This document shows, piece after piece, positions 33,011 through 41,610 of a stretch of 64,000 nt of DNA. Position numbers and translations under genes: made by a program. Source of the DNA: an uncultured Prevotella sp. (GTDB lineage Bacteria > Bacteroidota > Bacteroidia > Bacteroidales > Bacteroidaceae); the NCBI GenBank assembly GCA_900316015.1, contig ONBG01000002.1:1-64000 (forward strand). The letters run 5' to 3'. How positions within the stretch are numbered: the first letter of the stretch is position 1; every line of letters starts with the position of its first letter. Under the pieces are notes generated by a model. It had not been told where the DNA came from. It worked only from the letters and a program-made list of their open reading frames with translations, and did not search any database.

Positions 33011-34147
33011 TCATACCAGCAAATGATAATTTCCCCCTGCCAAGACTTTGAGTACACCTTTCATCTCTAAGTTAAACAAGATGACGGTCAACTTATGAAT
33101 AGGGAGTCCTGTTTGGACTGTCAGCATACTGATTTGCAGGTCGTTATTCTTTTGCAGGACATCCACGACACGTTGCTCATCTACATTGAGTTGAGGAAAC
33201 AGTTGCCGTTCAATCCCCTGTTGCCTGGCATTTTCCAACTGCTGATCATCCATCCACCCCATACCTTTCACAAAATCATCAGCGCTTGTGATCAATCCAG
33301 CTCCGTTGTCGCGGATAAGCAGATTGCAACCCTCGCTATAGGTAGCACCGACAGCTCCCGGAAAGGCGAATACGTCCCGGTCATAACTTCTTGCAATGCC
33401 TGCCGTGATGAGACCTCCTCCATGAGCAGCGCTCTCCACCAAAATACAAGCATCAGAGATTCCCGCAACGATACGGTTCCGCCTAACGAAGTTAATTTTG
33501 TCTGCATTGGTATGAGTCATAAACTCAGTCAACAACCCCCCGTGTGAGACCATCTCTATGGCCGTATTCCTGTGGGCAGAAGGATAAAGATAGTCCAATC
33601 CATGTGCTAAAACGCCAATGGTCTCAAAGCCATTCTTCAATGCATTACGGTGAGCATTGATATCCACGCCATACGCCAATCCACTGACGATCAGTACCTG
33701 TGGGCAATAGAGCCTAAGATCTTGGACAAAGTGGCGGATCAGATCCACCCCATAAGAGGTGCAATGGCGCGTTCCCACAATGTTAATCACCTTTGCCTGA
33801 TTGAGGTCGGCATTGCCTCTATAAAACAACATTAATGGGGCATCAGGACATTCCCGCAACCTTTGCGGATATCGGTCATCATTCATGCACAAAGGCTGGA
33901 TATGATGCTGCAGGTCGTACTCATATTCTGAGACGGCAAGACGCAGAGGCTCGTGGACATCCCTGAAAACTTCTATCAGTCTGGGTGAAGCATCAGGAAG
34001 GATATCCCGGATATCCTCCCGGTGCTCCATGACCGCTGTGGCCGATCCTAATCGCCGATACAGCTCTACCAATCCCACGAGGTTAAAATAATTGATCCGG
34101 GTGAGTGCTATGGTATTGATAATCTCTTGGGCATCCATGTCATACAT
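33011..34147 (-). CDS. dprA: DNA-processing protein A
   Basis: Single-stranded-DNA-binding protein that loads RecA during natural transformation, 378 residues. The DprA Rossmann domain is clear: YPQRLRECPDAPLMLFYRG, INIVGTRHCTSYG, VSGLAYGVDINAHRNAL, HGLDYLYPSAHR and GGLLTEF. A C-terminal winged-helix DprA_WH-like domain ends the protein. The start could be the ATG at 34147 or the one three codons later (34138). The 5' end overlaps the stop of the thioesterase gene. Last gene of the DUF2851-thioesterase-dprA unit. Confidence 0.95.
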   Translation of the reverse strand: MYDMDAQEIINTIALTRINYFNLVGLVELYRRLGSATAVMEHREDIRDILPDASPRLIEVFRDVHEPLRLAVSEYEYDLQHHIQPLCMNDDRYPQRLRECPDAPLMLFYRGNADLNQAKVINIVGTRHCTSYGVDLIRHFVQDLRLYCPQVLIVSGLAYGVDINAHRNALKNGFETIGVLAHGLDYLYPSAHRNTAIEMVSHGGLLTEFMTHTNADKINFVRRNRIVAGISDACILVESAAHGGGLITAGIARSYDRDVFAFPGAVGATYSEGCNLLIRDNGAGLITSADDFVKGMGWMDDQQLENARQQGIERQLFPQLNVDEQRVVDVLQKNNDLQISMLTVQTGLPIHKLTVILFNLEMKGVLKVLAGGNYHLLV

Positions 34148-34547
34148 GCTGAAGATATTTGGCAAAAGCACGGTCATATTCCTCGCTGTTGCCTAACTTG
34201 CCGTTGATCAAGCATACCAATTCCACTTTACTACGAAAGCAAAGTTTCTCATCGCTGGCACGATAGATATCTTGATGGAAGACATACCTTAATCCATCTT
34301 TTTCCAATGCCAGACGAGAGATGAAAATATCATCACAACGGAGTGGTGTCTTAAACTGTAGGTTCATCCGTGCCACCACGGCATCAACGCCCTTCTCGTG
34401 CATCTGGGCAAAGCTAAGTCCTGTTGACAACAGGAACTGATGACGGGTGTGTTCTATATAATGCAAATAGTTGGCATTGTTGACAATACCCTGGATATCG
34501 CATTCATAATCGCGAACTTCCATTTTTGTTTCAAAAATATACTCCAT
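34140..34547 (-). CDS. Hotdog-fold acyl-CoA thioesterase (YbgC/4HBT-like)
   Basis: 135-residue single hotdog domain. The start EVRDYECDIQGIVNNANYLHYIEH matches the 4-hydroxybenzoyl-CoA thioesterase/YbgC pattern, including the catalytic Asp in the DxxGIVNN loop. It hydrolyses short or medium acyl-CoAs in the cytoplasm; the physiological substrate is unknown. It starts 1 bp after the DUF2851 stop and overlaps dprA, so the three are translationally coupled. Confidence 0.9.
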   Translation of the reverse strand: MEYIFETKMEVRDYECDIQGIVNNANYLHYIEHTRHQFLLSTGLSFAQMHEKGVDAVVARMNLQFKTPLRCDDIFISRLALEKDGLRYVFHQDIYRASDEKLCFRSKVELVCLINGKLGNSEEYDRAFAKYLQHV

Positions 34548-34548
34548 C

Positions 34549-35844
34549 TTATTTCATTTTTAGATATTCATATCCTATGCGGCACCTGAGGCAGTCCCGC
34601 TTGTCACAATATTCCTTCTTCAATTGTATCAATGCCTGACTGTCTCCTGCACATTGCACATCCAGCCCGCATTCTTTCCACATCCTTACAATATAATTAT
34701 TTTCAGCCTTCAACTGTTCCAAAAAGTCAAAAGCGCGGTCACATAATATCTCATTCCCATGATACCGCCCATAAGCAAAGAGAATCGGGATAACAGTATT
34801 GATCATCAGCAAGTTGAGAGAGAATGGAGAAAGGTGTTTCTCATTCTTTTCACTGATGGATCCAAAGGTATAATGGGTCTCCCAATAAGGTGTTACCTGG
34901 GTGTGGAGAAGATCCATGATGTCTATGACCGTCGCACATTCAAGGATCTTGTCAAGGCCAGCTCGGCGGGAGCAATAGAGATGGGCCAACTGAGAGATAC
35001 GGATATGCGGAAAATTCTGGGGGCGCAAGCGTAAGAATCTCCAACAAGCTACATCAATGGGCTTAAGCTGGAACTTATGGGCAAGATATTGATATTCTGA
35101 ACGTAGTCGAGAGAAATAGCCCTCGTTGAGAGCCTCCTTCTGATATTTCTGAGGAATGGAATTCAGTTCCAAGAGTCCTGCCTGACCAAAGAAAAAAGCT
35201 TCTATCTGAAAAAGGTTATCTCGGTGATGAGCAGTGGATGCCAAAGGAATATTCAGGGCCCATGCCTCAAAAGCATCTCCGTTGATGCCAAACCCATAAT
35301 TCCGTGCCAAGGTAACAAAATAAGCAGACGCCCACGATCCTCCACATCGTTTGACGCGATCCAAGATTGTAGTCGTTTTTTGTTCCAATCGCTCTGTTTG
35401 CAGTGTACTCATCCAGCTATGAACCATCAGTTGCGTGAGGGTCGGTATAATCTTATAACAGGGTGGGTATTGGTCGGTAGTAATCAATTCCCGATAATGG
35501 CTCCTAACCCGGTCGGGCACGTCCAAGCGCAGTTGTGGGACGTCCCTACCCAAGGATGTCTTCACATCTGCGTCAATGAGTGTTGCAACATGTAGGATAA
35601 CATTATCATAGTGAGGGTCGTGATGGTGACCATGCAAATACCAATCACTCGACTTGTCATGGATTTCGACATTCCCCACCCAGATTGTACCGCCAATCTT
35701 AATTTTGGCGTTAAAGAAGTCAGGACCTGCATTTCGATTATACAGTCCCGTGTCAATCACTTCAACCAGCTGTCCATCTGTAGTAGTTAGTACTCCCAGC
35801 GGAAATAATTTGTGGTTCCAGCAGTAATGTAATAATTGTTCCAT
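34549..35844 (-). CDS. DUF2851 family protein
   Basis: 431-residue protein of a family found almost only in Bacteroidota and without a known function. The recognisable opening is LLHYCWNHKLFPLGVL, then NAGPDFFNAKIKIGGTIWVGNVEIH, which sits in a PD-(D/E)xK-like fold context. The C-terminus has a Cys-rich motif (CDKRDCLRCRIGYEYLK) that could bind metal. The constant association with dprA in this phylum may hint at DNA uptake or processing, but that is inference. Confidence 0.88.
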   Translation of the reverse strand: MEQLLHYCWNHKLFPLGVLTTTDGQLVEVIDTGLYNRNAGPDFFNAKIKIGGTIWVGNVEIHDKSSDWYLHGHHHDPHYDNVILHVATLIDADVKTSLGRDVPQLRLDVPDRVRSHYRELITTDQYPPCYKIIPTLTQLMVHSWMSTLQTERLEQKTTTILDRVKRCGGSWASAYFVTLARNYGFGINGDAFEAWALNIPLASTAHHRDNLFQIEAFFFGQAGLLELNSIPQKYQKEALNEGYFSRLRSEYQYLAHKFQLKPIDVACWRFLRLRPQNFPHIRISQLAHLYCSRRAGLDKILECATVIDIMDLLHTQVTPYWETHYTFGSISEKNEKHLSPFSLNLLMINTVIPILFAYGRYHGNEILCDRAFDFLEQLKAENNYIVRMWKECGLDVQCAGDSQALIQLKKEYCDKRDCLRCRIGYEYLKMK

Positions 35845-35866
35845 AATAGTGGTATTATTCTGGTGG

Positions 35867-35874
35867 CAAAAATA
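35867..35874 (-). promoter_or_regulatory. Predicted -7 box of the DUF2851-thioesterase-dprA operon
   Basis: TATTTTTG on the minus strand, 22 bp before the start codon at 35844. The -33 region is weak. Confidence 0.45.
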
Positions 35875-35969
35875 CGAAATTAATCTGGAATACCATGAAA
35901 AGAGTACTAAAGAAACGTATAAATTGTATATTTTGACCTGAAAATCAACTCAATATGGGTAAAAATACT

Positions 35970-35977
35970 TACCTTTG
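35970..35977 (+). promoter_or_regulatory. Predicted -7 box of the dapB-lepB operon
   Basis: TACCTTTG matches TAnnTTTG and ends 22 bp before the dapB ATG. No clear -33 element. Confidence 0.5.
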
Positions 35978-35999
35978 CGGGAAATAAATTCGAGTTCTT

Positions 36000-36755
36000 A
36001 TGAAAATTGCTTTGATAGGTTACGGCAAAATGGGTAAGATGATTGAGCAGATTGCCCTCAGTCGTGGTCATGAAATTGTGAGTATTATCGATCTTGACAA
36101 TCAAGAAGACTTTGATTCTCCTGCATTCGCTTCTGCAGATGTTGCCATTGAATTTACCGCGCCGCAAGCTGCTTACGGAAACTACTTAAGGGCTTTTAAG
36201 CACCATGTCAAGGTGGTCAGCGGTTCTACCGGCTGGATGAAAGACCATGGGGAGGATGTCAAAAAGATGTGTGCGGAAGGTGGACAGACGTTGTTCTGGG
36301 CTTCCAACTTCTCTGTGGGCGTCGCCATTTTCTCTGCCATCAACAAAAAGTTGGCAGAGATCATGAATGGGTTCCCACAGTATCAGGTTTCAATGGTTGA
36401 GACTCATCACATCCATAAGCTTGATGCCCCAAGCGGGACTGCCATTACCCTTGCTGAGGATATTATCGACCGACTGGACCGCAAGGATGGATGGGTGAAA
36501 GGTGTCCAGCGGCATGCAGACGGCACAATAACCGGCAGTAATGACGTTGCCGAAGATAAGATCGCCATTGAGAGCATTCGAAGGGATGAAGTACCGGGTA
36601 TCCACAGCATTTCCTACGACAGCGAGGCAGACCAAATTACCATTACGCATGATGCACATTCCCGCAAGGGATTTGCTTTAGGAGCTGTACTAGCCGCAGA
36701 ATATACCTTGAACCATCAGGGGTTATTGACTACAAGTGATCTGTTTAAATTCTAA
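36000..36755 (+). CDS. dapB: 4-hydroxy-tetrahydrodipicolinate reductase
   Basis: Cytoplasmic reductase of the diaminopimelate/lysine pathway, 251 residues. It has the NAD(P)-binding start KIALIGYGKMGKMIEQIA, the SGSTGW segment, and the family signature ETHHIHKLDAPSGTA, which holds the catalytic His pair and the Lys. The 9-bp gap to lepB and same-strand run suggest an operon of dapB, two signal-peptidase genes and a WbqC-like gene. Confidence 0.97.
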   Translation: MKIALIGYGKMGKMIEQIALSRGHEIVSIIDLDNQEDFDSPAFASADVAIEFTAPQAAYGNYLRAFKHHVKVVSGSTGWMKDHGEDVKKMCAEGGQTLFWASNFSVGVAIFSAINKKLAEIMNGFPQYQVSMVETHHIHKLDAPSGTAITLAEDIIDRLDRKDGWVKGVQRHADGTITGSNDVAEDKIAIESIRRDEVPGIHSISYDSEADQITITHDAHSRKGFALGAVLAAEYTLNHQGLLTTSDLFKF

Positions 36756-36760
36756 TTGCA

Positions 36761-38206
36761 ATGATTGATAAGCAAAAAGCACAGTTGAACATGAAGGTAC
36801 AATGGCGGAAATTCCTGATTGTACTTGCACTCTATCTTTTGTTCCTGTTATGGGTGAAAAGCTGGTTAGGGCTCATTGTTGTGCCGTTCATCTATGATGT
36901 ATATATTACCAAAAAGATTCGCTGGCAATGGTGGAAAGACGCAGAGCGTCCTGTGCGCTTCATCATGAGTTGGGTTGACGCCTTAGTCTTTGCTTTGGTA
37001 GCAGTCTACTTCATCAACCTCTTCTTTTTCCAAAATTACGTAATCCCTTCTTCTTCCTTGGAAAAGAGCCTGTTGACAGGCGATTACCTGTTTGTCAGCA
37101 AGGTAAGCTACGGGCCACGTATCCCGGAGACACCTTTGACTATGCCACTCACGCAGCATACCCTCCCTATTTTCAATTGCAAATCCTATATCGAATGGCC
37201 GCATTGGGAATACAGACGTGTCAAGGGATTGGGGCATGTCAAGCTAAACGACATTGTTGTTTTCAACTATCCAGCCGGTGACACCTTAGTGGATGAAGAG
37301 TCCTATCAGGCTGCAGATTATTACCAGATGGTATATTCTTTTGGCCGGCAGATCTATGAAGAGCAGAATGCCCCTGTGGACGAGTCTACCCTGACACCTT
37401 TGCAGCAGCGTTCTTATTTCAACAAGCTCTATGCTATCGGAAGGCAGTATATCGTAGATAACCCCGTAAAATTCGGGGCTATCATCCACCGCCCTACTGA
37501 CCGGCGCGAGAACTATGTCAAGCGTTGTGTAGGATTGCCTGGACAAACCTTACAGATCAAGAACAGGATCGTTTATTTAGACGGGAAGCCTAACAAGGAA
37601 CCCGACCAGGTGCAATACACTTATTACGTAAAGCTCAAGCAAGATATTCCAGAAGATCTGATGCATCAATTAGGCATATCCATGGAAGACCTAACGAGTC
37701 TCAATGAGAATGGTTATATGCCTTTGACATACACGGCCGTAAAGGCTTTGAAAGCACGCAAGGACATCGTGAGCAGCATCACCCTGAACACAGATGCCAC
37801 CATCGGTGACCTGTATCCCTTGAATTCCTATACAGGTTGGACCCGAGACAACTACGGTCCAATCTGGATTCCCAAGAAAGGAAAGAGCATTGTCCTGACC
37901 CTGAAGAATCTGCCGATCTACGAACGCCCTATCCGCGTCTATGAAGGCAATGACTTACAGGTAAAGAACGGGAAGATCTATATCAATGGCAAACCTGCCC
38001 ATACGTACATGTTCAAGATGGACTACTACTGGATGATGGGAGACAACCGTCATAACAGTGCCGACTCCCGCTACTGGGGATTTGTCCCAGAAGACCATAT
38101 TGTCGGGAAGCCTATCTTTATCTGGTGGTCACACGACCAAGACCGTCCAGGGTTCAGTGGCATTCGGTGGAGCCGCCTATTCAAATTCGTAGACAATATC
38201 AAATAA
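36761..38206 (+). CDS. lepB: Signal peptidase I
   Basis: Inner-membrane endopeptidase that removes signal peptides, 481 residues, long because of Bacteroidota-typical insertions between the catalytic boxes. Two N-terminal membrane segments (about 17-47 and 68-92) precede the nucleophile Ser99 in VIPSSSLEKSL. The general-base Lys254 is in NYVKRCVGLPG. Box E (MMGDNRHNSADSRYWG) is intact. An alternative start MKVQWRK lies 10 codons in. The following gene encodes a much shorter paralogue. Confidence 0.97.
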   Translation: MIDKQKAQLNMKVQWRKFLIVLALYLLFLLWVKSWLGLIVVPFIYDVYITKKIRWQWWKDAERPVRFIMSWVDALVFALVAVYFINLFFFQNYVIPSSSLEKSLLTGDYLFVSKVSYGPRIPETPLTMPLTQHTLPIFNCKSYIEWPHWEYRRVKGLGHVKLNDIVVFNYPAGDTLVDEESYQAADYYQMVYSFGRQIYEEQNAPVDESTLTPLQQRSYFNKLYAIGRQYIVDNPVKFGAIIHRPTDRRENYVKRCVGLPGQTLQIKNRIVYLDGKPNKEPDQVQYTYYVKLKQDIPEDLMHQLGISMEDLTSLNENGYMPLTYTAVKALKARKDIVSSITLNTDATIGDLYPLNSYTGWTRDNYGPIWIPKKGKSIVLTLKNLPIYERPIRVYEGNDLQVKNGKIYINGKPAHTYMFKMDYYWMMGDNRHNSADSRYWGFVPEDHIVGKPIFIWWSHDQDRPGFSGIRWSRLFKFVDNIK

Positions 38207-38209
38207 TAG

Positions 38210-38623
38210 ATGAAAGAAGCGATCAAGTTTGTGCTGGTGCTTGCAGTCACAACCTTGGTGATATTCATTGTACGCACCTATGCGATTACCATCTATACCG
38301 TACCGAACACCATCGCGCAACCAGCGCTGAAAGCCGGTGACCGGGTGATGGTAAACAAACTTGCACGCGACTCTTTCCATGTGGGAGATCTCATTGTATT
38401 CTGCGAGGGCCAGAACTTTATCGGACAGATCAAGGCTATTCCCGGAGATACCGTGAAATGCTATGGGAATCAATATATCCTCCCGACAAGATGTTGCTCT
38501 CGTTGCCGTTGCGAGGTATGCAGGAATTACTTAGTAGTGGTAGGGGACATGTCTACGTTAGTCCCTTACCATAAAATGGTGGGGAAAGCATATCGTTTAT
38601 TTAATTTGGAATTATGGAAATAG
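38210..38623 (+). CDS. Signal-peptidase-I paralogue lacking the catalytic dyad
   Basis: 137-residue S26-like protein with one N-terminal membrane segment (about 7-22), starting 3 bp after lepB. It aligns with LepB box by box: VPNTIAQPAL against VPSGSMxPTL, KAGDRVMVNK, and KAIPGDTV. However, the nucleophile Ser position is Ile35 and the general-base Lys position (six before the Pro of PGD) is Gly72. Box E (GDNxxxSxDSR) is reduced to VVGDMSTL. Residues 95-104 contain a CC..C.C..C cluster that could bind zinc or form disulfides. It could be a pseudoenzyme partner of LepB, or a divergent peptidase using another residue such as Thr34. Confidence 0.8.
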   Translation: MKEAIKFVLVLAVTTLVIFIVRTYAITIYTVPNTIAQPALKAGDRVMVNKLARDSFHVGDLIVFCEGQNFIGQIKAIPGDTVKCYGNQYILPTRCCSRCRCEVCRNYLVVVGDMSTLVPYHKMVGKAYRLFNLELWK

Positions 38624-39219
38624 CCATACTTTCTTCCGCTTATTTCGGACCTGTGCAGTGGTACCAGAAGCTTAACCGTTACGACAAATGCCTGATTGAA
38701 CGATACGATCATTTTGTCAAGCAAACTTATCGTAACCGTTGCATCATCATGACGACCCAAGGACCACAGAGCCTGACCGTTCCTATCGAGAAATTTGAGG
38801 CATTAAAGTGCCCTATGAAAGATGTGAGGATCAGCGACCATGGCAACTGGAAACATCTCCATTGGAATGCGTTGATGTCGGCTTACGGAGAGAGTCCGTT
38901 CTTTGAATTCTACACGGATGACATTCGACCTTTCTTTGAGAAGCAATGGAAATATCTCTACGACTTCAATTGGGAGATCACGGAAAAGGTATGTGAGCTT
39001 TTAGATCTACGCCCCCATATAGAACCTACTGATGAATATCTCGCGCCATGCCGTCATGACTTCCGGGATGTCATCCGCCCCAAGCATCCCCTTCCTGACG
39101 AAGGCTTCCTTCCTCGCAAGTATTATCAGGTGTATGGGCAGAAATATGGATTCGTTGCCAACCTCAGCATCTTAGATTTGCTTTTCAATGAAGGGAACGA
39201 AGCCATTTTCTATCTATAA
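38614..39219 (+). CDS. WbqC-like family protein
   Basis: 201-residue cytoplasmic protein of the WbqC family, whose members occur in polysaccharide-biosynthesis clusters and have no firm biochemical assignment. The opening AILSSAYFGPVQWYQKLNRYD and the TTQGPQSLTVPIE segment are typical. Its ATG overlaps the end of the signal-peptidase paralogue by 10 bp, so translation is probably coupled. In Bacteroidota this gene is commonly found next to lepB. Confidence 0.88.
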   Translation: MEIAILSSAYFGPVQWYQKLNRYDKCLIERYDHFVKQTYRNRCIIMTTQGPQSLTVPIEKFEALKCPMKDVRISDHGNWKHLHWNALMSAYGESPFFEFYTDDIRPFFEKQWKYLYDFNWEITEKVCELLDLRPHIEPTDEYLAPCRHDFRDVIRPKHPLPDEGFLPRKYYQVYGQKYGFVANLSILDLLFNEGNEAIFYL

Positions 39220-39244
39220 CGAGGGATTCAGCAGAGATCTTTTG

Positions 39245-39252
39245 TAATTTTG
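39245..39252 (+). promoter_or_regulatory. Predicted -7 box of dusB, near-leaderless
   Basis: TAATTTTG ends 8 nt before the dusB ATG at 39261. No clear -33 element. Confidence 0.5.
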
Positions 39253-39260
39253 CAACGAAA

Positions 39261-40253
39261 ATGAAAATCGGAAATATAGAATTCGGGCATCAGCCTGTCT
39301 TCCTGGCACCCATGGAAGATGTCACAGACATAGGGTTTCGCTTACTCTGTAAGCGATACGGAGCCTCTATGGTCTATACAGAGTTCGTTAGTGCAGAGGC
39401 ATTGGTCAGGTCGATACAGGCAACCTTGAAGAAGCTGACAATCAGTGATGCGGAACGCCCAGTGGGAATCCAGATCTATGGCAGGGATGTCGATTCGATG
39501 GTCGAGGCCGCCAAGATCGTGGAAGAGGCACATCCCGACATCATCGACCTTAACTTTGGCTGTCCTGTAAAGAAGGTGGCAGGAAAAGGAGCGGGCGCAG
39601 GCATGCTCCAGAATATCCCGCTCATGTTAGAGATCACGCGGGCTGTAGTCAAAGCCGTGCATACGCCAGTCACCGTCAAGACACGTTTGGGATGGGATCA
39701 GAACCATCTGATCATCACAGAGCTTGCTGAACAGTTACAAGACTGTGGCATTCAAGCTCTCACCATCCACGGTAGGACACGCAGCCAGATGTATACAGGT
39801 TCAGCGGATTGGACGCTGATAGGAGATGTAAAGCGGAATCCCCGCATCACCATACCGATCATCGGCAATGGGGATATCACCTCTCCAGAACAGGCAAAAG
39901 AGGCCTTTGAGAACTATGACGTTGATGCGGTGATGGTCGGGAGAGCAACGTTCGGACGTCCCTGGATCTTCAAGGAGATCCGAGATTACCTCGATGGGAA
40001 AGCGCCAGATCCCTCCCTTGACCTAAACAAGAAGATAGACATCTTGGAAGAACAGCTCAGGATCAACATTGAGAGGATCGATGAATATCGCGGAATCCTG
40101 CATACTCGGCGACATTTGGCCGCCAGTCCCATCTTCAAGGGCATCCCTGACTTCCGTCAGACCCGGATAGCCATGCTGCGGGCCGATACCGCAGAGGAAC
40201 TGACACGTATCTTAGAGGATTGCCGTCAGCGTCTCGGGGAAAAGTTCCAATAG
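39261..40253 (+). CDS. dusB: tRNA-dihydrouridine synthase B
   Basis: FMN-dependent enzyme that reduces uridines in the tRNA D-loop, 330 residues, usual length. The TIM-barrel start FLAPMEDVTDIGFRLLCKRYG, the NFGCPVKKVAGKGAGAGML motif with the catalytic Cys, the TIHGRTRSQMYTG segment and the C-terminal FMN phosphate site MVGRATFGRPWIF are all present. It follows the WbqC-like gene but has its own promoter-like box. Confidence 0.96.
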   Translation: MKIGNIEFGHQPVFLAPMEDVTDIGFRLLCKRYGASMVYTEFVSAEALVRSIQATLKKLTISDAERPVGIQIYGRDVDSMVEAAKIVEEAHPDIIDLNFGCPVKKVAGKGAGAGMLQNIPLMLEITRAVVKAVHTPVTVKTRLGWDQNHLIITELAEQLQDCGIQALTIHGRTRSQMYTGSADWTLIGDVKRNPRITIPIIGNGDITSPEQAKEAFENYDVDAVMVGRATFGRPWIFKEIRDYLDGKAPDPSLDLNKKIDILEEQLRINIERIDEYRGILHTRRHLAASPIFKGIPDFRQTRIAMLRADTAEELTRILEDCRQRLGEKFQ

Positions 40254-40301
40254 ACCACTCCAGATTGCCCAGCCTGGTAGCACCCTGGATACAGGCAATA
40301 G

Positions 40302-40331
40302 GATCATGGCATTGAGTGAAGACCCATGATC
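40302..40331. terminator. Possible hairpin between dusB and ruvB
   Basis: GATCATGG (40302-40309) and CCATGATC (40324-40331) pair perfectly around a 14-nt loop. The downstream sequence is not T-rich, so terminator function is uncertain. Confidence 0.35.
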
Positions 40332-40376
40332 TATAAAAATTACAAGACCATATCCTGATTTGTGGTTTTATTTTAT

Positions 40377-40384
40377 TACCTTTG
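40377..40384 (+). promoter_or_regulatory. Predicted -7 box of ruvB
   Basis: TACCTTTG fits TAnnTTTG and ends 24 bp before the ATG at 40409. A TTTG at 40359-40362 is only 14 bp upstream, shorter than usual. Confidence 0.45.
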
Positions 40385-40408
40385 CATCATCATAGAGTAA
40401 AAGCTATC

Positions 40409-41443
40409 ATGGACGATTTCGATATCAGAGAAGAAAACTTATCATCCTCGGAAAAAGAATTCGAAAATGCGCTACGACCCCTTCAGTTCGCCGATTTCTG
40501 CGGTCAAAAAAAGGTAGTAGAGAATCTTGAAGTCTTTGTAGAGGCTGCTAAATACAGAGGAGAACCCTTGGACCACACGTTGCTCCATGGTCCTCCAGGA
40601 CTTGGAAAGACCACCCTGAGCAATATTATTGCCAATGAGTTAGGGGTAGGTTTCAAGATTACCAGCGGTCCGGTGTTGGACAAGCCCGGTGACTTAGCAG
40701 GTATCCTTACCTCATTGGAGCCCAATGACGTACTCTTTATCGATGAGATCCATCGCCTCTCTCCAGTAGTGGAGGAATATCTTTATTCCGCCATGGAAGA
40801 CTACCGCATTGACATCATGATCGATAAAGGTCCTTCGGCCAGGTCCATACAGATCGACCTAAACCCATTCACGCTCATCGGAGCCACGACCAGAAGCGGT
40901 TTGCTCACAGCTCCGTTAAGGGCCCGATTCGGTATCAACCTCCATTTAGAATACTATGACCCAGACACGCTCAAGAGGATCATCGAACGTTCAGCCCATA
41001 TCCTCCAGGTACCTATTGACGATGATGCGGCATCGGAGATTTCCCGTCGCTCAAGAGGAACGCCTCGTATTGCCAATGCCCTACTGAGAAGGGTACGTGA
41101 TTTCGCCCAGGTAAAAGGCAACGGGCGCATCAACACAGACATTGCCCAGATGGCACTGACTGCCCTAAACATCGACCAATACGGTCTCGACGAGATTGAC
41201 AATAAGATCCTATTGACCATCATAGACAAGTTCAAGGGAGGTCCCGTAGGCATCACCACGATCGCCACAGCCATTGGTGAGGATGCTGGCACCGTTGAAG
41301 AAGTGTATGAGCCTTACCTGATCATGGAAGGATTTATCAAACGGACGCCTCGAGGCAGGATGGTAACAGAACTGGCTTACCAGCATTTTGGGCGGAATCC
41401 ATACAGTGGGAACATCATGGAGCCAACATTATTTGACACCTAA
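40409..41443 (+). CDS. ruvB: Holliday junction branch-migration helicase RuvB
   Basis: Hexameric AAA+ motor that drives branch migration with RuvA, 344 residues. Walker A is [11 protein letters not shown], Walker B is VLFIDEIHR, sensor I is LIGATTRSG and the C-terminal winged helix begins [14 protein letters not shown]. The ATG at 40409 (MDDFDIREE) gives the usual family start; an upstream in-frame TTG overlaps the -7 box. Confidence 0.97.
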   Translation: MDDFDIREENLSSSEKEFENALRPLQFADFCGQKKVVENLEVFVEAAKYRGEPLDHTLLHGPPGLGKTTLSNIIANELGVGFKITSGPVLDKPGDLAGILTSLEPNDVLFIDEIHRLSPVVEEYLYSAMEDYRIDIMIDKGPSARSIQIDLNPFTLIGATTRSGLLTAPLRARFGINLHLEYYDPDTLKRIIERSAHILQVPIDDDAASEISRRSRGTPRIANALLRRVRDFAQVKGNGRINTDIAQMALTALNIDQYGLDEIDNKILLTIIDKFKGGPVGITTIATAIGEDAGTVEEVYEPYLIMEGFIKRTPRGRMVTELAYQHFGRNPYSGNIMEPTLFDT

Positions 41444-41610
41444 CCCACATCCTTTCAATTGACAGAAGAGGATAGATAGTCGTGCCAACCTTTATCCTTT
41501 ACAAATGTAGGAAAAATATCTCAGCATCTATAAACACCTGGGTTGTTTATGCTTTTCCAGGAAATGATAAATAAAAGTAGTACAAATTAATGAATTCATA
41601 TCATTCAACT

